DNA of 64,000 bases from Clostridia bacterium (GTDB taxonomy: Bacteria > Bacillota > Clostridia > Lutisporales > Lutisporaceae), in NCBI GenBank assembly GCA_035628995.1, contig DASPIR010000008.1, positions 62,001-126,000 on the forward strand, in the 5' to 3' direction. The notes under the pieces were generated by a model. It ran no database searches and was not told the origin of the DNA. It was given only the letters and a program-made list of their open reading frames with translations. This document shows, one piece after another, positions 1 to 10,375 of this stretch. Position 1 is the stretch's first letter. Every line of letters starts with the position of its first letter. Position numbers and translations under genes: made by a program.

Positions 1-2
1 CC

Positions 3-1025
3 ATACAGAGGGAAAGAGTTCAAAAAATTGTGAAGCGAGTACAAAAGATGGAAGGCCACGAATTTGATTACAAGGCCTTCGGACGACTGCTTTCCATAAA
101 GGAATCGACCGAACTGCAGAAAAGAGTGAGGAAATTCACTGAGGTCGACTATATGGAAATCTACCGATTGCTGTTTAATGATAAAAATGTATTTTTTGAG
201 CTGGCTCATGGATTGGAGCTGCCGCAGGATATTGGGGCAATACTGGAGAGTACCTGCGACAATCTCAAAAAAGGCTTTATCGAATACGAGGACTGTGCTC
301 CGCTTCTGTATCTAAAGCTATGTCTTGAAGGAAATGAAAAATTTAATGAAGTAAAGCAAGTGGTAATAGATGAAGCTCAGGATTATTCGCCTATGCAATA
401 TCAGATTTTTAAGCTGCTGTTTGGAAAGAGCCGCTTTACTGTTCTTGGTGATATCCGACAGGCTATTGATACAGAGGGTGACTTGTCACTGTATGATGAA
501 GTGGACAGCATTCTCGGGAAAAAGAAGTCCGTTCATCTTTTCCTGAATAAGAGCTATAGGTCTTCCCAAGAAATTAGTGCATTTTCACAACGTATACTGA
601 AGCAAGCTCAAGACGCTATCTCCTTTGAAAGACATGGCGCGGAGCCTCTGATCTCTTCTCAGGAGGATGAGGGAAGCATGGAGGCTGCTATAGTTGAGGG
701 TATTCAAGAGTATGTCGCAGAGGGGTTTGAAACTATTGCGGTTGTCTGCAAAACTGTAGAGGCTGCTCGAAAGCTGTACAGCAGAATCAAGGACCTTGTG
801 GATATAAAGCTTATATCAGAAGAGGAGGATCAGATAGAGCAGGGGGCAGTGGTGATTCCTTCATACATGGCAAAAGGCTTGGAATTTGATGCGGTCATAG
901 TACATGACGCTTCAGAGGAAAACTATTGCAGCGAGCTGGATAGAAGGCTTCTATACATTGCCTGCTCAAGAGCGCTGCACAGGTTATCGTTATACCACAG
1001 CGGAAATAAGAGCCAATTTATTTAG
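3..1025 (+). CDS. HelD-like UvrD/Rep superfamily 1 helicase, C-terminal part (5' truncated by window edge)
   Basis: Superfamily 1 ATP-dependent helicase/translocase, most like HelD, the Bacillus/Clostridium factor that recycles RNA polymerase. The reading frame is open from the first bases of the window, so the start and the Walker A region lie upstream. Visible motifs in order are the Walker B box VVIDEAQDYSP (about nt 361-393), GDIRQAI (motif III), NKSYRSSQEI (motif IV), YMAKGLEFDAVIV (motif V) and LLYIACSRALHRL (motif VI). The motif V/VI wording and the short C-terminus fit HelD better than UvrD, PcrA or RecB. A GTG at nt 30 is not a credible start. The frame ends with TAG at 1023-1025. 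Confidence 0.8.
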   Translation: MQRERVQKIVKRVQKMEGHEFDYKAFGRLLSIKESTELQKRVRKFTEVDYMEIYRLLFNDKNVFFELAHGLELPQDIGAILESTCDNLKKGFIEYEDCAPLLYLKLCLEGNEKFNEVKQVVIDEAQDYSPMQYQIFKLLFGKSRFTVLGDIRQAIDTEGDLSLYDEVDSILGKKKSVHLFLNKSYRSSQEISAFSQRILKQAQDAISFERHGAEPLISSQEDEGSMEAAIVEGIQEYVAEGFETIAVVCKTVEAARKLYSRIKDLVDIKLISEEEDQIEQGAVVIPSYMAKGLEFDAVIVHDASEENYCSELDRRLLYIACSRALHRLSLYHSGNKSQFI

Positions 1026-1112
1026 TACAGTAAGCCTCCCGCCAGAATTTACATAAATGGTTTTTGCTGCTAGTGTCGAATAATATTATGTAAACCTAGT
1101 AATTCGGAATAA

Positions 1113-1382
1113 CAAAAGCCCATATTGATAAAATATAGCGGAAGAAAAATTGCGGCGAGCATGTCCGGTATGCCCCATGCAGGGAACGACAGTGCTGCGG
1201 CTGGAGCATGGACAAACTGGAGAAGCGACAACTATGGAGCAGGAACTAACTTTGATTGGATTAAGAATAACGAAATGGATGGACATTTTGACATACATTT
1301 TCTGAACAGCACCAAGCATGTGGATGGCGAGATTGATGCTGTGCATCAGGCAAATATTAAAATCTCGGCAGGCTTGAAGTAA
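1113..1382 (+). pseudogene. C-terminal remnant of a clostridial cell-wall/SLH-type exported protein
   Basis: The 80 or so residues ending at the TAA at 1380-1382 (IAASMSGMPHAGND, then FDWIKNN and DGHFDIHFLNST, then VDGEIDAVHQA) resemble, from memory, the end of clostridial exported proteins carrying copper amine oxidase-like or SLH domains. There is no ATG or ribosome site. The frame enters through a TTG, and the expected upstream residues are only partly readable, as if one base were lost near nt 1115. I read this as the 3' stump of a decayed gene. The family link is a remembered sequence pattern, not a search result. Confidence 0.45.
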
Positions 1383-1384
1383 AG

Positions 1385-1426
1385 AAAAATGCAGGCTGTA
1401 CAAATAGTTGTACAGCCTGCATTTTT
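1385..1426. terminator. Bidirectional intrinsic terminator
   Basis: A perfect 19-bp inverted repeat (1385-1403 with 1408-1426) with a 4-nt loop, A-rich on the left and T-rich on the right. It sits between the cell-wall remnant (+) and the TetR gene (-) and can end transcription in both directions. Confidence 0.85.
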
Positions 1427-1435
1427 AATACTATT

Positions 1436-2068
1436 CTAATTCTCTTTTTTAAACCCTGCTACTTTGAAGGGTCCGAGCAGGAACATTTTTGATAGGATCA
1501 GCGCCATTTCTTCCGGAGATTTTTCCATGCCGGTTTCCAGCCAATGTTGAATGACTCCCAAATGAGCAGATAGTACATATGAGATAAAGTATTCCTGGGG
1601 AACCAGCATATTCTCTTTCTTAAATGCTTTGATAAGCTTCTTCTCAAATAGGCTGCTTTCTATAAGCTCTTTAATTTTGGTATGAAATTTCGGATCCCCT
1701 TTCGGACCTAAAATAGCCTTCATAAATGCTGAATTCTCTTTGAGATATTCGAAGACCTTTATCATGAAGGGCATAGGCTTATCTACAGAATCTACGTTAG
1801 TTACATATTCTGCGTTTACTGTATCCAGATTAGTTACTTTATCAATACCCTCTCGCAGCTCCTGTATGACTTCGTCTTCAATCTTCTCCAGCAAGTCATA
1901 TTTATCAACATAGTGCAAGTAAAAGGTTCCTCTGTTGATATCGGCTTTTGCAGTAATGTCGGTAATTGATATATTGTTATATCCAGACTCTTCTATTAAC
2001 TCTGATAAAGCATTTCTTATCAGCTTTTTTGTACGAATAGTTCGCCTGTCATTTGGTGACTTTAGCAT
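1436..2068 (-). CDS. TetR/AcrR family transcriptional regulator
   Basis: DNA-binding repressor with an N-terminal helix-turn-helix of about 50 residues (RRTIRTKKLIRNAL, then ISITDITAKADINRGTFYLHY, split here: the recognition part is GTFYLHYVDKYDLL) and an all-helical C-terminal ligand/dimer domain. An ATG at 2083 is also in frame, but the Met at 2068 has a GGGGGA ribosome site at good spacing, so I chose it. The gene is divergent from the giant BadF-type ATPase at 2306. The shared upstream region has TGTTGA/TCAACA palindromes, so it probably controls itself and that ATPase. The ligand is unknown. Confidence 0.8.
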   Translation of the reverse strand: MLKSPNDRRTIRTKKLIRNALSELIEESGYNNISITDITAKADINRGTFYLHYVDKYDLLEKIEDEVIQELREGIDKVTNLDTVNAEYVTNVDSVDKPMPFMIKVFEYLKENSAFMKAILGPKGDPKFHTKIKELIESSLFEKKLIKAFKKENMLVPQEYFISYVLSAHLGVIQHWLETGMEKSPEEMALILSKMFLLGPFKVAGFKKEN

Positions 2069-2128
2069 TCGTATTTCCCCCATTTTTTAGCTATATTTGG
2101 AAATTATAATGAACATATGTGCTTATAA

Positions 2129-2144
2129 TGTTGAGTAATCAACA
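2129..2144. promoter_or_regulatory. Candidate TetR operator palindrome
   Basis: TGTTGA-gtaa-TCAACA is a perfect 6-bp dyad. Related half-sites follow: GTGTTG at 2154-2159 and TCAACA at 2210-2215. All lie between the divergent TetR and BadF-type genes, the usual place for a TetR operator. No binding evidence exists. Confidence 0.4.
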
Positions 2145-2163
2145 CTATAAAATGTGTTGCCTA

Positions 2164-2191
2164 TTGCGTTATACTTTATTAACATTATAAT
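2164..2191 (+). promoter_or_regulatory. Candidate sigma-A promoter for the BadF-type gene
   Basis: TTGCGT (2164-2169), 16 nt, then TATAAT (2186-2191). The -10 is a full match and the -35 is weak. It lies 115 nt before the start codon and between the dyad half-sites. Confidence 0.35.
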
Positions 2192-2305
2192 ATGCATATA
2201 AGCATTTAATCAACATGATGTCCATAATATGTGCTGTAATAGTTGCATATCCAGTGATAAATTGAAGGCCATGGAGGTGGGTGCAGCGTATCTGCTGTGC
2301 GTTGA

Positions 2306-5300
2306 ATGAATAAGCTGTTCCATGTAGGTATTGATATCGGATCTACAACAGTAAAAGTAGTAATTTTGAATGCAAGTAAAGAGATAGTCTATAGTAAATA
2401 TGAGAGGCATTTCGCTGATATTAAGAAAAAGCTTCAGCATATGCTTCATGATGCCTATAAAAGGATGGCCGATGCGCAGTTAACTGTAATGATTACCGGC
2501 TCCGGCGGAATGAATATTGCAAAAAATATGGGAGTTTCTTTCACCCAAGAGGTTATAGCCGCCACAAAGGCAATCAAAACCTATTATCCCCAGACTGACG
2601 TAGCAATTGAATTGGGTGGGGAAGACGCAAAGATTACATATTTTACTGATGGAATAGAACAGAGAATGAACGGTACTTGTGCAGGGGGCACAGGTTCTTT
2701 TATAGATCAAATGGCTTCTTTGCTTAGAGTAGATGCAATGGGGCTAAACGAGCTGGCCAAGAATCATAAGGTCATTTACCCTATAGCGGCCAGATGTGGA
2801 GTTTTTGCAAAGACTGATGTGCAGCCACTCTTAAATGAGGGTGTAGCAAAGGAGAATATTGCAGCGTCCATACTTCAGGCTGTTGTCATTCAGACTATCA
2901 GTGGGCTGGCATGCGGAAGACCTATCAGAGGGAATGTAGCTTTCCTGGGCGGGCCGCTGTTTTTCCTTTCAGAGCTGAGGGAACGGTTTATTGATACCTT
3001 GAAACTGAAAGGGGAGCAGATAATTTTTCCTGAAAACTCACAGCTCTATGTAGCAATCGGAGCAGCTTTATCTTCTTTAGATGAGGCATTTGTATCATTT
3101 AAGTCATTGCTTAGCAATTTAGAAAACCATGGAAGCATTTCCAATGGCGAAACAAATAGATTAGCACCGCTTTTCTCTGACGAGAAAGAATATTCGGAGT
3201 TCAAATCAAGACACAGCAGGAATTCTATAAAAAGACGAGAGTTGTCAACCTTCGAGGGAGAATGCTTTTTAGGAATAGATGCGGGCTCAACAACTACAAA
3301 GATAGCCCTGGTAGACGGCGAAGGTGCCCTTCTGCACACTTATTACGGGAGCAATGAAGGAAGCCCTCTCAAGTCCACAATAAAAGCACTTAAAGAGCTT
3401 TACAGTCTTTTACCGGAAAAAGCGAAGATAGTAAATTCAACTGTTTCAGGCTACGGAGAAGGCCTGCTGAAAGCAGCCTTAAATATAGATATCGGTGAAA
3501 TAGAAACAATCGCCCATTATAAAGCCGCTGAGTTTTTCTGCCCGGGAGTAGACTTTATATTGGATATTGGCGGCCAGGATATGAAGTGCCTGAAAATAAA
3601 GGATGGCGTAATTGAGAGCATACTCCTGAATGAGGCTTGCTCTTCAGGCTGCGGCTCGTTTTTAGACACCTTCGCAAGCTCGCTGGGTATGGGCATAGAA
3701 GAGTTTGCGGCAGAAGCAATAGCAGCAGAGAAACCTGTTGACCTTGGCTCAAGATGTACCGTATTCATGAACTCAAGGGTTAAACAGTCTCAGAAGGAAG
3801 GCGCATCAGTAAGTGATATTTCTGCAGGTTTATCCTATTCGGTAATAAAAAATGCATTATTTAAAGTAATTAAAGTCAAAAGCCCGGAAGAGCTTGGAGA
3901 AAAAATAGTCGTCCAAGGTGGCACCTTCTATAATGACGCAGTGCTTAAGAGCTTTGAAATCCTATCGGGCAGAGAAGCCATAAGACCGGACATCGCAGGT
4001 ATAATGGGGGCCTTTGGAGCGGCTTTGATATCAAGAGAAAGATATGAAGAAGGACATAACACAAGCTTGCTGGATGAAGGTCAGCTGAATGGTTTTGACC
4101 TTAATACAGGTATTTCCAGGTGCGGGTTGTGTTCAAACAACTGCTTGCTAACCATAAACAAGTTTGGAAATGGCGGAAGCTTTATATCAGGGAACAGATG
4201 TGAAAGAGGAGCAGGTAAGGAAAAGGAACATGGCTCTTTGCCAAATCTGTTTGATTATAAATATAAGAGAATTTTTAAATATAAACCTTTGGATATTAAA
4301 CAGGCACGCAGGGGTATAGTAGGTATCCCAAGGGTTTTGAACATGTATGAGGATTATCCTTTCTGGTTCACAATGTTTACTGAGATGGGCTTTAGAGTGG
4401 AATTATCCGACAGATCCTCAAATAAGCTGTACGAAAAGGGCATTGAGACAATACCTTCAGAGTCTGTATGCTATCCCGGCAAGCTGGTGCATGGGCATAT
4501 CATGAATCTTATTGAGAAGGGCGTAAAATTCATTTTCTATCCTTCCATCACACATGAGCAGCGAGAGCAGAAGGAGGCAGACAATCATTTTAATTGCCCT
4601 ATAGTGGTTTCATATCCTGAGGTTATAAAAAACAATATGGATGTTTTAAGAGAAGAAAATATATTGTTTATGAAGCCATTCCTTCCCTTTGACAATGAAG
4701 ACAGGCTGATAAACCGATTGCACAAGGAATTCAAAGCATTTAATATCGGCAAAATGGAAATCAGAGAATGTGTGCGCAGGGCTTATAAGGAGCAGGAAGC
4801 TTTTAAAAAGGATATCCAAAAGGCTGGAGAAGATGCACTGAAGCTTATGAGAGAGAAGGGCTTCAAGGGAGTAGTACTTGCGGGAAGGCCTTATCATGTA
4901 GATCCTCAGATACATCATGGCATACCGGATATGATAAATTCCCTTGGTATGGCAGTGCTGACGGAAGACTCAGTATCTCATCTGGGACGCATTGAAAGAC
5001 CCCTCAGAGTAGTGGATCAGTGGGCATATCACACAAGGCTCTATGCTGCAGCAAGCTTTGCAGCAAAGCAGAAGGACTTGGAGCTGGTGCAGCTGAATTC
5101 CTTTGGATGCGGACTGGATGCTGTTACGACAGACCAGGTGCAGGAGATACTGCACGGAAATTCGAAGATTTATACAACTCTTAAGATAGATGAAGGAAAC
5201 AATCTGGGAGCGGCGAGGATAAGACTTCGTTCCCTAAAGGCTACAATGTCAGAACGAGAGAAAAATGGCTTTGAGCTTAAGAAGATAGACAACAGGTATA

Positions 5301-6601
5301 AGAAAGTGGAGTTTACGAAAGCCATGAGGCAAAAGCACACTATTCTGGTACCTCAGATGTCTCCTATGCATTTTCAATTTTTAGAAGAGGCATTCAAACA
5401 ATCCGGCTACAATATGGTGATACTGGCATCAACAGATTACGGAGCTGTAGATGAAGGCTTGAAGTATGTAAATAATGATGCCTGCTATCCTGCGATAATT
5501 GTCATAGGGCAGCTTATAGAAGCATTAAAATCCGGCAAGTATGATTTGAACAATACTTCAGTCATGATATCTCAGACTGGCGGAGGCTGTAGGGCTACCA
5601 ATTATATAGGCTTCTTGAGAAAAGCCCTGAAGGATGCCGGGTATGAAAAAATCCCTGTGATATCCCTAAATGCTATAGGTATAGAGAAGAACTCAGGCTT
5701 TAAATTTACCATGGACCTGTTGAATAAAGCGTTGATGGGACTTGTATATGGCGATTTGTTAATGAATGTACTTTATAGAGTCAGACCCTACGAAAGAATC
5801 AAAGGCTCTGCCAATGAGCTATATGAAAAATGGGCTGCAATATGTACAAAATCCCTGAGCTATGCCAATAGAAAGGTTTTCAAGGAAATCATCGGGCAGA
5901 TCGTAAAGGAATTTGAAGAGTTTGAGATAATCAATGAGGTTAAGCCTAAGGTCGGCTTGGTCGGGGAGATACTCGTCAAGTTCCATCCGACAGCAAACAA
6001 TAATGTTGTAAGCCTGGTGGAGGCTGAAGGTGCAGAAGCAGTAATGCCCGGACTCACTGACTTCCTACTGTATAGCGCTTATGGTCTGGACTATAAGTAT
6101 AAGTACTTGTCAGGAAGTAAAATGTCTCAGATATTCGGCAACGCAGCTATCAAGATTATAGAATATTTTAGGAGTGCCTATAGAGATGCATTATCGACCA
6201 GCTATAGGTTCTATGCTCCAAAAACAATAGAAGAAATAGCAGAAGGAGCCTCCTCAGTTGTGGGTTTGGGCCACCAGACCGGAGAAGGCTGGTTCCTGAC
6301 AGGTGAGATGGTTGAGCTTATACACAGCGGAGTCAAAAACATCATCTGCATGCAGCCCTTCGCCTGCTTGCCAAACCACGTAACCGGAAAAGGAATGATG
6401 AGAGAACTAAAAAGAGTCTACCCCGGAACCAATATAGTAGCCATAGACTATGACCCGGGCGCAAGCGAAGTAAATCAGCTGAACAGGATAAAACTTATGA
6501 TTTCAACAGCATTTGAAAATATCGAAGGGCTTAAGACCCATAAAGTAAAATCCTTTGTCCCGAAGGACTATGGACAGATGCATGGGACGGTGAGCATATA
6601 A
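2306..6601 (+). CDS. Giant acyl-CoA dehydratase activase-related protein (two BadF/HgdC ATPase domains plus HgdB-like region)
   Basis: Member of the ASKHA ATPases that activate 2-hydroxyacyl-CoA dehydratases and benzoyl-CoA reductases by ATP-driven electron transfer from a [4Fe-4S] cluster. There are two ATPase domains in tandem. Domain 1 has [12 protein letters not shown] near residue 8, CAGGTGSF near 125 and RCGVFAK near 163. Domain 2 has [10 protein letters not shown] near 323, CSSGCGSF near 445 and [13 protein letters not shown]2229-type region follows ([15 protein letters not shown]), then an HgdB-like C-terminal half with NNDACYPA and [11 protein letters not shown]. The 1431-residue length is usual for this clostridial family, whose substrate is not established. 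No separate dehydratase genes lie nearby. The ATG overlaps the stop of a 12-codon ORF starting at 2271, and no good ribosome site is seen directly before it. GGAGG lies about 28 nt upstream, inside that ORF. Confidence 0.85.
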   Translation: MNKLFHVGIDIGSTTVKVVILNASKEIVYSKYERHFADIKKKLQHMLHDAYKRMADAQLTVMITGSGGMNIAKNMGVSFTQEVIAATKAIKTYYPQTDVAIELGGEDAKITYFTDGIEQRMNGTCAGGTGSFIDQMASLLRVDAMGLNELAKNHKVIYPIAARCGVFAKTDVQPLLNEGVAKENIAASILQAVVIQTISGLACGRPIRGNVAFLGGPLFFLSELRERFIDTLKLKGEQIIFPENSQLYVAIGAALSSLDEAFVSFKSLLSNLENHGSISNGETNRLAPLFSDEKEYSEFKSRHSRNSIKRRELSTFEGECFLGIDAGSTTTKIALVDGEGALLHTYYGSNEGSPLKSTIKALKELYSLLPEKAKIVNSTVSGYGEGLLKAALNIDIGEIETIAHYKAAEFFCPGVDFILDIGGQDMKCLKIKDGVIESILLNEACSSGCGSFLDTFASSLGMGIEEFAAEAIAAEKPVDLGSRCTVFMNSRVKQSQKEGASVSDISAGLSYSVIKNALFKVIKVKSPEELGEKIVVQGGTFYNDAVLKSFEILSGREAIRPDIAGIMGAFGAALISRERYEEGHNTSLLDEGQLNGFDLNTGISRCGLCSNNCLLTINKFGNGGSFISGNRCERGAGKEKEHGSLPNLFDYKYKRIFKYKPLDIKQARRGIVGIPRVLNMYEDYPFWFTMFTEMGFRVELSDRSSNKLYEKGIETIPSESVCYPGKLVHGHIMNLIEKGVKFIFYPSITHEQREQKEADNHFNCPIVVSYPEVIKNNMDVLREENILFMKPFLPFDNEDRLINRLHKEFKAFNIGKMEIRECVRRAYKEQEAFKKDIQKAGEDALKLMREKGFKGVVLAGRPYHVDPQIHHGIPDMINSLGMAVLTEDSVSHLGRIERPLRVVDQWAYHTRLYAAASFAAKQKDLELVQLNSFGCGLDAVTTDQVQEILHGNSKIYTTLKIDEGNNLGAARIRLRSLKATMSEREKNGFELKKIDNRYKKVEFTKAMRQKHTILVPQMSPMHFQFLEEAFKQSGYNMVILASTDYGAVDEGLKYVNNDACYPAIIVIGQLIEALKSGKYDLNNTSVMISQTGGGCRATNYIGFLRKALKDAGYEKIPVISLNAIGIEKNSGFKFTMDLLNKALMGLVYGDLLMNVLYRVRPYERIKGSANELYEKWAAICTKSLSYANRKVFKEIIGQIVKEFEEFEIINEVKPKVGLVGEILVKFHPTANNNVVSLVEAEGAEAVMPGLTDFLLYSAYGLDYKYKYLSGSKMSQIFGNAAIKIIEYFRSAYRDALSTSYRFYAPKTIEEIAEGASSVVGLGHQTGEGWFLTGEMVELIHSGVKNIICMQPFACLPNHVTGKGMMRELKRVYPGTNIVAIDYDPGASEVNQLNRIKLMISTAFENIEGLKTHKVKSFVPKDYGQMHGTVSI

Positions 6602-6608
6602 AATGTAG

Positions 6609-6668
6609 GGGCGAACATTGTTCGCCCACCTAAAATACCTAACGTAGGGAACGGTGTCTCACCGTTCC
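6609..6668. repeat. Two tandem intergenic hairpins
   Basis: GGGCGAACA/TGTTCGCCC (6609-6627) and GGAACGGTG/CACCGTTCC (6648-6668) are perfect 9-bp hairpins just after the BadF-type gene. Both begin with TAGGG. This style is common in dispersed intergenic repeats. The second could act as a weak terminator, but the T-tract is short. Confidence 0.5.
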
Positions 6669-6784
6669 TTTATAATTTAGGGCATTCGGATTATAATATC
6701 ATTTAGGCCTACATAATTGTGCACGGAAAGTCGGATAGTTGCATTCAATTTCTGCTATTCTATTGATGAGAGGAGGTCATAAAA

Positions 6785-7657
6785 ATGGATTTGCTTAAAA
6801 AAATGAATGAATCACTGAACTATATTGAAGAAAACCTTACTGATGATATTGACTATAAAGAAGTAGCAAGGCTGGCTTTTTGCTCTGAATATCATTTCAA
6901 AAGAATGTTTTCGTTCCTTGCAGGTATTACACTATCGGAGTACATCCGCCGCAGACGCCTTACTATGGCAGCATTTGAGTTTAACGATAGCAGCACAAGG
7001 ATAATTGATGTGGCGATTAAATATGGATACAACTCACCGGACTCTTTTACAAGAGCTTTTCAAAGCCTGCATGGGATAACACCATCAGAAGCCAGGAACA
7101 ATGGTCAATCACTAAAAGCCTATCCACGAATGACCTTTCAGCTATCAATTAAAGGAGGAAGTGAAATGAACTACAGAATTGAAGAAAAAGAGGCATTCCG
7201 CATAGTCGGCATCAAGAAAAGAGTTCCTATAATATTCAACGGAGTTAACCCCGAGATTGCCTCTATGTGGAAAAGTCTGAATGATGAGACAATAAATAAA
7301 CTTAAGAGTCTTTCTAATGTCAAACCATTGGGACTGCTTAGCGCATCCACGAACTTTTCAGAAGGCCGAATGGAGGAAAAAGGCGAGCTTGATCATTATA
7401 TAGGCGTGGCAACAACAAAGGAGTGCCCAGATAACCTGACACAGCTCCAAGTCCCCGCCTCAACCTGGGCTGTATTTGAAGCAGTCGGACCCTTCCCCGA
7501 TACACTGCAAAATATCTGGGGACGCATCTATTCCGAATGGTTCCCATCCTCAAGCTACGAGCAGACAGAAGGCCCGGAGATTTTGTGGAATGAGAATAAA
7601 GATGTAACTTCACCAAAGTTTAGAAGTGAGATATGGATACCGGTTTTGAAAAAGTAG
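6785..7657 (+). CDS. AraC family regulator with GyrI-like effector-binding domain
   Basis: Transcription activator of the SoxS/Rob-like class. Residues 1-105 hold the double helix-turn-helix of AraC proteins ([17 protein letters not shown], then [18 protein letters not shown] and HGITPSEAR). Residues from about 125 onward form a GyrI/SbmC-like domain that binds small amphipathic molecules and often controls drug pumps. The ribosome site GAGGAGGT lies 9 nt before the ATG. It is a single gene ended by the terminator at 7677. The target is unknown; it may regulate itself. Confidence 0.85.
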   Translation: MDLLKKMNESLNYIEENLTDDIDYKEVARLAFCSEYHFKRMFSFLAGITLSEYIRRRRLTMAAFEFNDSSTRIIDVAIKYGYNSPDSFTRAFQSLHGITPSEARNNGQSLKAYPRMTFQLSIKGGSEMNYRIEEKEAFRIVGIKKRVPIIFNGVNPEIASMWKSLNDETINKLKSLSNVKPLGLLSASTNFSEGRMEEKGELDHYIGVATTKECPDNLTQLQVPASTWAVFEAVGPFPDTLQNIWGRIYSEWFPSSSYEQTEGPEILWNENKDVTSPKFRSEIWIPVLKK

Positions 7658-7676
7658 GGAATTGATAGACGTTAGC

Positions 7677-7713
7677 GAAGGTAGCACGAGTTGCTGCCTT
7701 CTTTATTTTTTTG
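7677..7713 (+). terminator. Intrinsic terminator
   Basis: GAAGGTAGCA/TGCTGCCTTC stem (one G-T pair) with a 5-nt loop, followed by TTTATTTTTTT. It ends the AraC gene. Confidence 0.8.
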
Positions 7714-8466
7714 CTACCATCCGGAATATATTGGAATTTGTGGAGGAGTTTTGGATAAATAGTAGAACTTATAATATAATAACAACGAAATGCATTCTAT
7801 GTGATTATTGTATAGTACTAATTTAAATGTATTGTGGATAATGTATATAATAGTAAGCTGGCATGAGATTAATTATTGTACTGCAATTTCAAATATCAGT
7901 TTTGCAGACTAATTTTGTATATTAACTGTTTTGATTCATAATCATGAGGCTAAAAATATGAGTGGATAAGGTAGCATAGATAATCGACTTATAGAAACTT
8001 CGACATAATAAAAGCTTTCTATAAAGGTATTTGAAATCTGAAACATGAGCAGGTCAGTACCTGAGGTGCATTTCTAAAAAGATACTAGGTGTACAAGCCA
8101 TCATATAGCAAATTGTAATTGAAATGAGGTTTCAAAAGGCACGTAATGGAGGATACAAGAATATGCTATTCTATCATATTCAAGTTCAAAGATTTTGGCT
8201 TATCAAGTGGGGATATATTTCAGGGACTGTGGATAGTAAAGATGATGTAGGTAAGGAGAATAACTAATTAAGATGTGGCAATAGATATTTGTATATCTGG
8301 ACATGTAGTATTATTATTATCTAGATGGAATTAAAAAGGTAATATGTCTACTTCTAATTTGAACTTGCGTCTGTCTCCTGCTATTTGTTCAAATTAACTG
8401 AAAAAGTGAGTCAATATATTATTAAATAGAATAAAAACCATATATACTAAGGAGGTATAATTAAGA
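7714..8466. other. AT-rich gene-poor stretch of about 750 bp
   Basis: The composition is clearly more AT-rich than the left flank and continues into the next two genes, which fits the edge of transferred DNA. I see no tRNA, long repeat or long ORF. Only one short ORF with a ribosome site (8163-8267) stands out. Confidence 0.5.
8163..8267 (+). CDS. Possible 34-residue peptide of unknown function
   Basis: ATG with GGAGG 9 nt upstream. The peptide starts MLFYHIQVQRFWLIKWG and ends in a charged tail (VDSKDDVGKENN). It lies 200 bp before the ATPase gene. No family is recognised, and it could be a decayed fragment. Confidence 0.25.
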   Translation: MLFYHIQVQRFWLIKWGYISGTVDSKDDVGKENN

Positions 8467-10359
8467 ATGTTAAAGTCTATTCAGTTAAAGAATTTCAAGA
8501 GCTTTGTTGATACAAAGGATATTGAACTTACACCCATTACTTTGCTATCTGGGCAAAATAGTAGTGGAAAGAGTACTTTAATACAAGCGCTATTAGTTCT
8601 TAAGCAAACCCTTGAAAGTCCATTTTCGGAAGAACCACTTATATTAAATGGAGCATATGTTTCACTCGGTGAATATTATGATATTTTAAACAGTCAAGCA
8701 GATTGTGGTGATTCAATCGAATTTGGTGTAAAATTGAAGAATACTAGCGCTATAAATAAAGGACCTAATGAAATAGATATGTTTAAATATCCGTTATTAA
8801 TGCAGAATAACATTAAGGAAGTAAGCCTTAATATTGAGATTGATACTCAAGTGATTAATGAAGAGCAAAGGGGTAATTTACTAAAACTAAAAAGAGCTAA
8901 TATATCTAGTGTTATAGATCAAGAGAAATTTGACTTAAATATAGTGAGAAATATTAATCTTATAGAAAAACTTAATCAAAATTATGATTTAGATAATAAT
9001 TTTAAATTTGATGATATAGGAATGATATTTGATATAGATAAGCCGAGAAAGTTTGATCCGAAACCAGAAGCCGTAAAGATGAACAAGTTTTTACCAGATA
9101 TTGTGTTTCATCCTAAAAATCAAAAATTAATTGAGATACAAGACAAGTTTTTTGAAAAATTTACCATGGTATTAGATAAATTAATTGGTGTTATATCAGA
9201 TAATAATGATTTCTCAAAAAATGGACTTAAACCATACTATATGATAAGAACTGTACATGCCAAATATTTTAAATATCGACGCAAAAAAGAAAGTAACGAA
9301 TTTGATGAAGCTAAAATAATCGCAAAAGATGAAATATTACAATTGTTGGAAAATTTGATTAGTGATTATGCAGAATATCATTTTAAAGAAATTCAGAGCT
9401 ATATGAATTCGATTCTTTCAAAACTAGAAATAGATGAATTGAAAGAAGTTAAATGTTTTGTTGATAGTTATGTGTCTATAATTAATGAAGCCAGAAATGC
9501 GAGGAAGACTTTGGCTCTAAAACTTGCTAAAAACCTAAGGCTGTGTAATAACAATGTTCCCGCTACTTTTGGAGATGTTAATGATTATATAGTAAATGCA
9601 TTTAATAAAATATACTATCTAGGTCCCTTAAGAGAAGAACCTAAAGTATTCTATAGGCGTTCTGGCTCTACAGACCCAATGTATGTTGGACAGAAGGGAG
9701 AAAATGTCGCTTTTGTGCTTAAATATTATAATAATAGAATAATAACAACAATACTACCAGGCGACAATCGCTATGAACCTAAGAATTCAATTATAGAACA
9801 GAAAACGTTAGGTATTGCAGTGAAAGAATGGTTGAAATATATAGGAATAGCAAATGATGTAAAAGTAGAAGAGATGGGGAAAATTGGACTTAGTCTTCGT
9901 GCTAACATATATGGAGACAAAGATGCTGACTTAACAAATGTTGGGGTAGGTGTTAGCCAAGTACTTCCATTGATTGTTATGGGTTTAGCAGCTCCGATAG
10001 ACTCAATATTAATATTTGAACAACCGGAACTCCATTTACACCCATATGTGCAAAGCCGTCTTGCTGATTTCTTCATTGCAATGTCAAAGTTAGGAAAGCA
10101 AATAATTGCGGAAACTCATAGTGAACATTTAATTCACAGAATGAGATATCATATAGCAGCTCGAAATATTAATATTAGTGAAGATATAAATGTTTACTTT
10201 GCTCAAAGAGACAATGAAGCTAAAAAATCTGATATTATCAAAGTTAATATTGATAAGTTTGGTGCTATTGACAGTTGGCCCAAAGGATTCTTTGATGAAA
10301 CGAACAAGCTTTTAGATGACATTTTAAATGCAGCTTTAGAAAGAGAAGATATATTCTAG
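8467..10359 (+). CDS. AAA/ABC-type ATPase with DUF3696 C-terminus (candidate defence ATPase)
   Basis: SMC/RecF/OLD-like ATPase. It begins with IQLKNFKSF, then Walker A GQNSSGKST (residues 29-37), a long lysine/asparagine-rich insert with coiled-coil character, the signature-like NVGVGVSQVLP, Walker B SILIFEQPELHLHP (near 513-526), the switch ETHSEHLIHRMR, and a C-terminus of the DUF3696 type ending in FGAIDSWPKGFFDE. There is no TOPRIM domain, so it is not a canonical OLD or GajA. The ribosome site AAGGAGGT is strong. It is followed almost at once by the next gene, so the two look co-transcribed. ATPases of this class are frequent parts of anti-phage systems. Codon use is AT-rich, unlike the flanks, suggesting horizontal gain. 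Confidence 0.85.
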   Translation: MLKSIQLKNFKSFVDTKDIELTPITLLSGQNSSGKSTLIQALLVLKQTLESPFSEEPLILNGAYVSLGEYYDILNSQADCGDSIEFGVKLKNTSAINKGPNEIDMFKYPLLMQNNIKEVSLNIEIDTQVINEEQRGNLLKLKRANISSVIDQEKFDLNIVRNINLIEKLNQNYDLDNNFKFDDIGMIFDIDKPRKFDPKPEAVKMNKFLPDIVFHPKNQKLIEIQDKFFEKFTMVLDKLIGVISDNNDFSKNGLKPYYMIRTVHAKYFKYRRKKESNEFDEAKIIAKDEILQLLENLISDYAEYHFKEIQSYMNSILSKLEIDELKEVKCFVDSYVSIINEARNARKTLALKLAKNLRLCNNNVPATFGDVNDYIVNAFNKIYYLGPLREEPKVFYRRSGSTDPMYVGQKGENVAFVLKYYNNRIITTILPGDNRYEPKNSIIEQKTLGIAVKEWLKYIGIANDVKVEEMGKIGLSLRANIYGDKDADLTNVGVGVSQVLPLIVMGLAAPIDSILIFEQPELHLHPYVQSRLADFFIAMSKLGKQIIAETHSEHLIHRMRYHIAARNINISEDINVYFAQRDNEAKKSDIIKVNIDKFGAIDSWPKGFFDETNKLLDDILNAALEREDIF

Positions 10360-10375
10360 AATGGGGGGGAGAGGT

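Noticed and set aside
1086-1403. 105-codon minus-strand frame
   Set aside because: It overlaps the recognisable plus-strand remnant and the terminator, and looks like a shadow frame.
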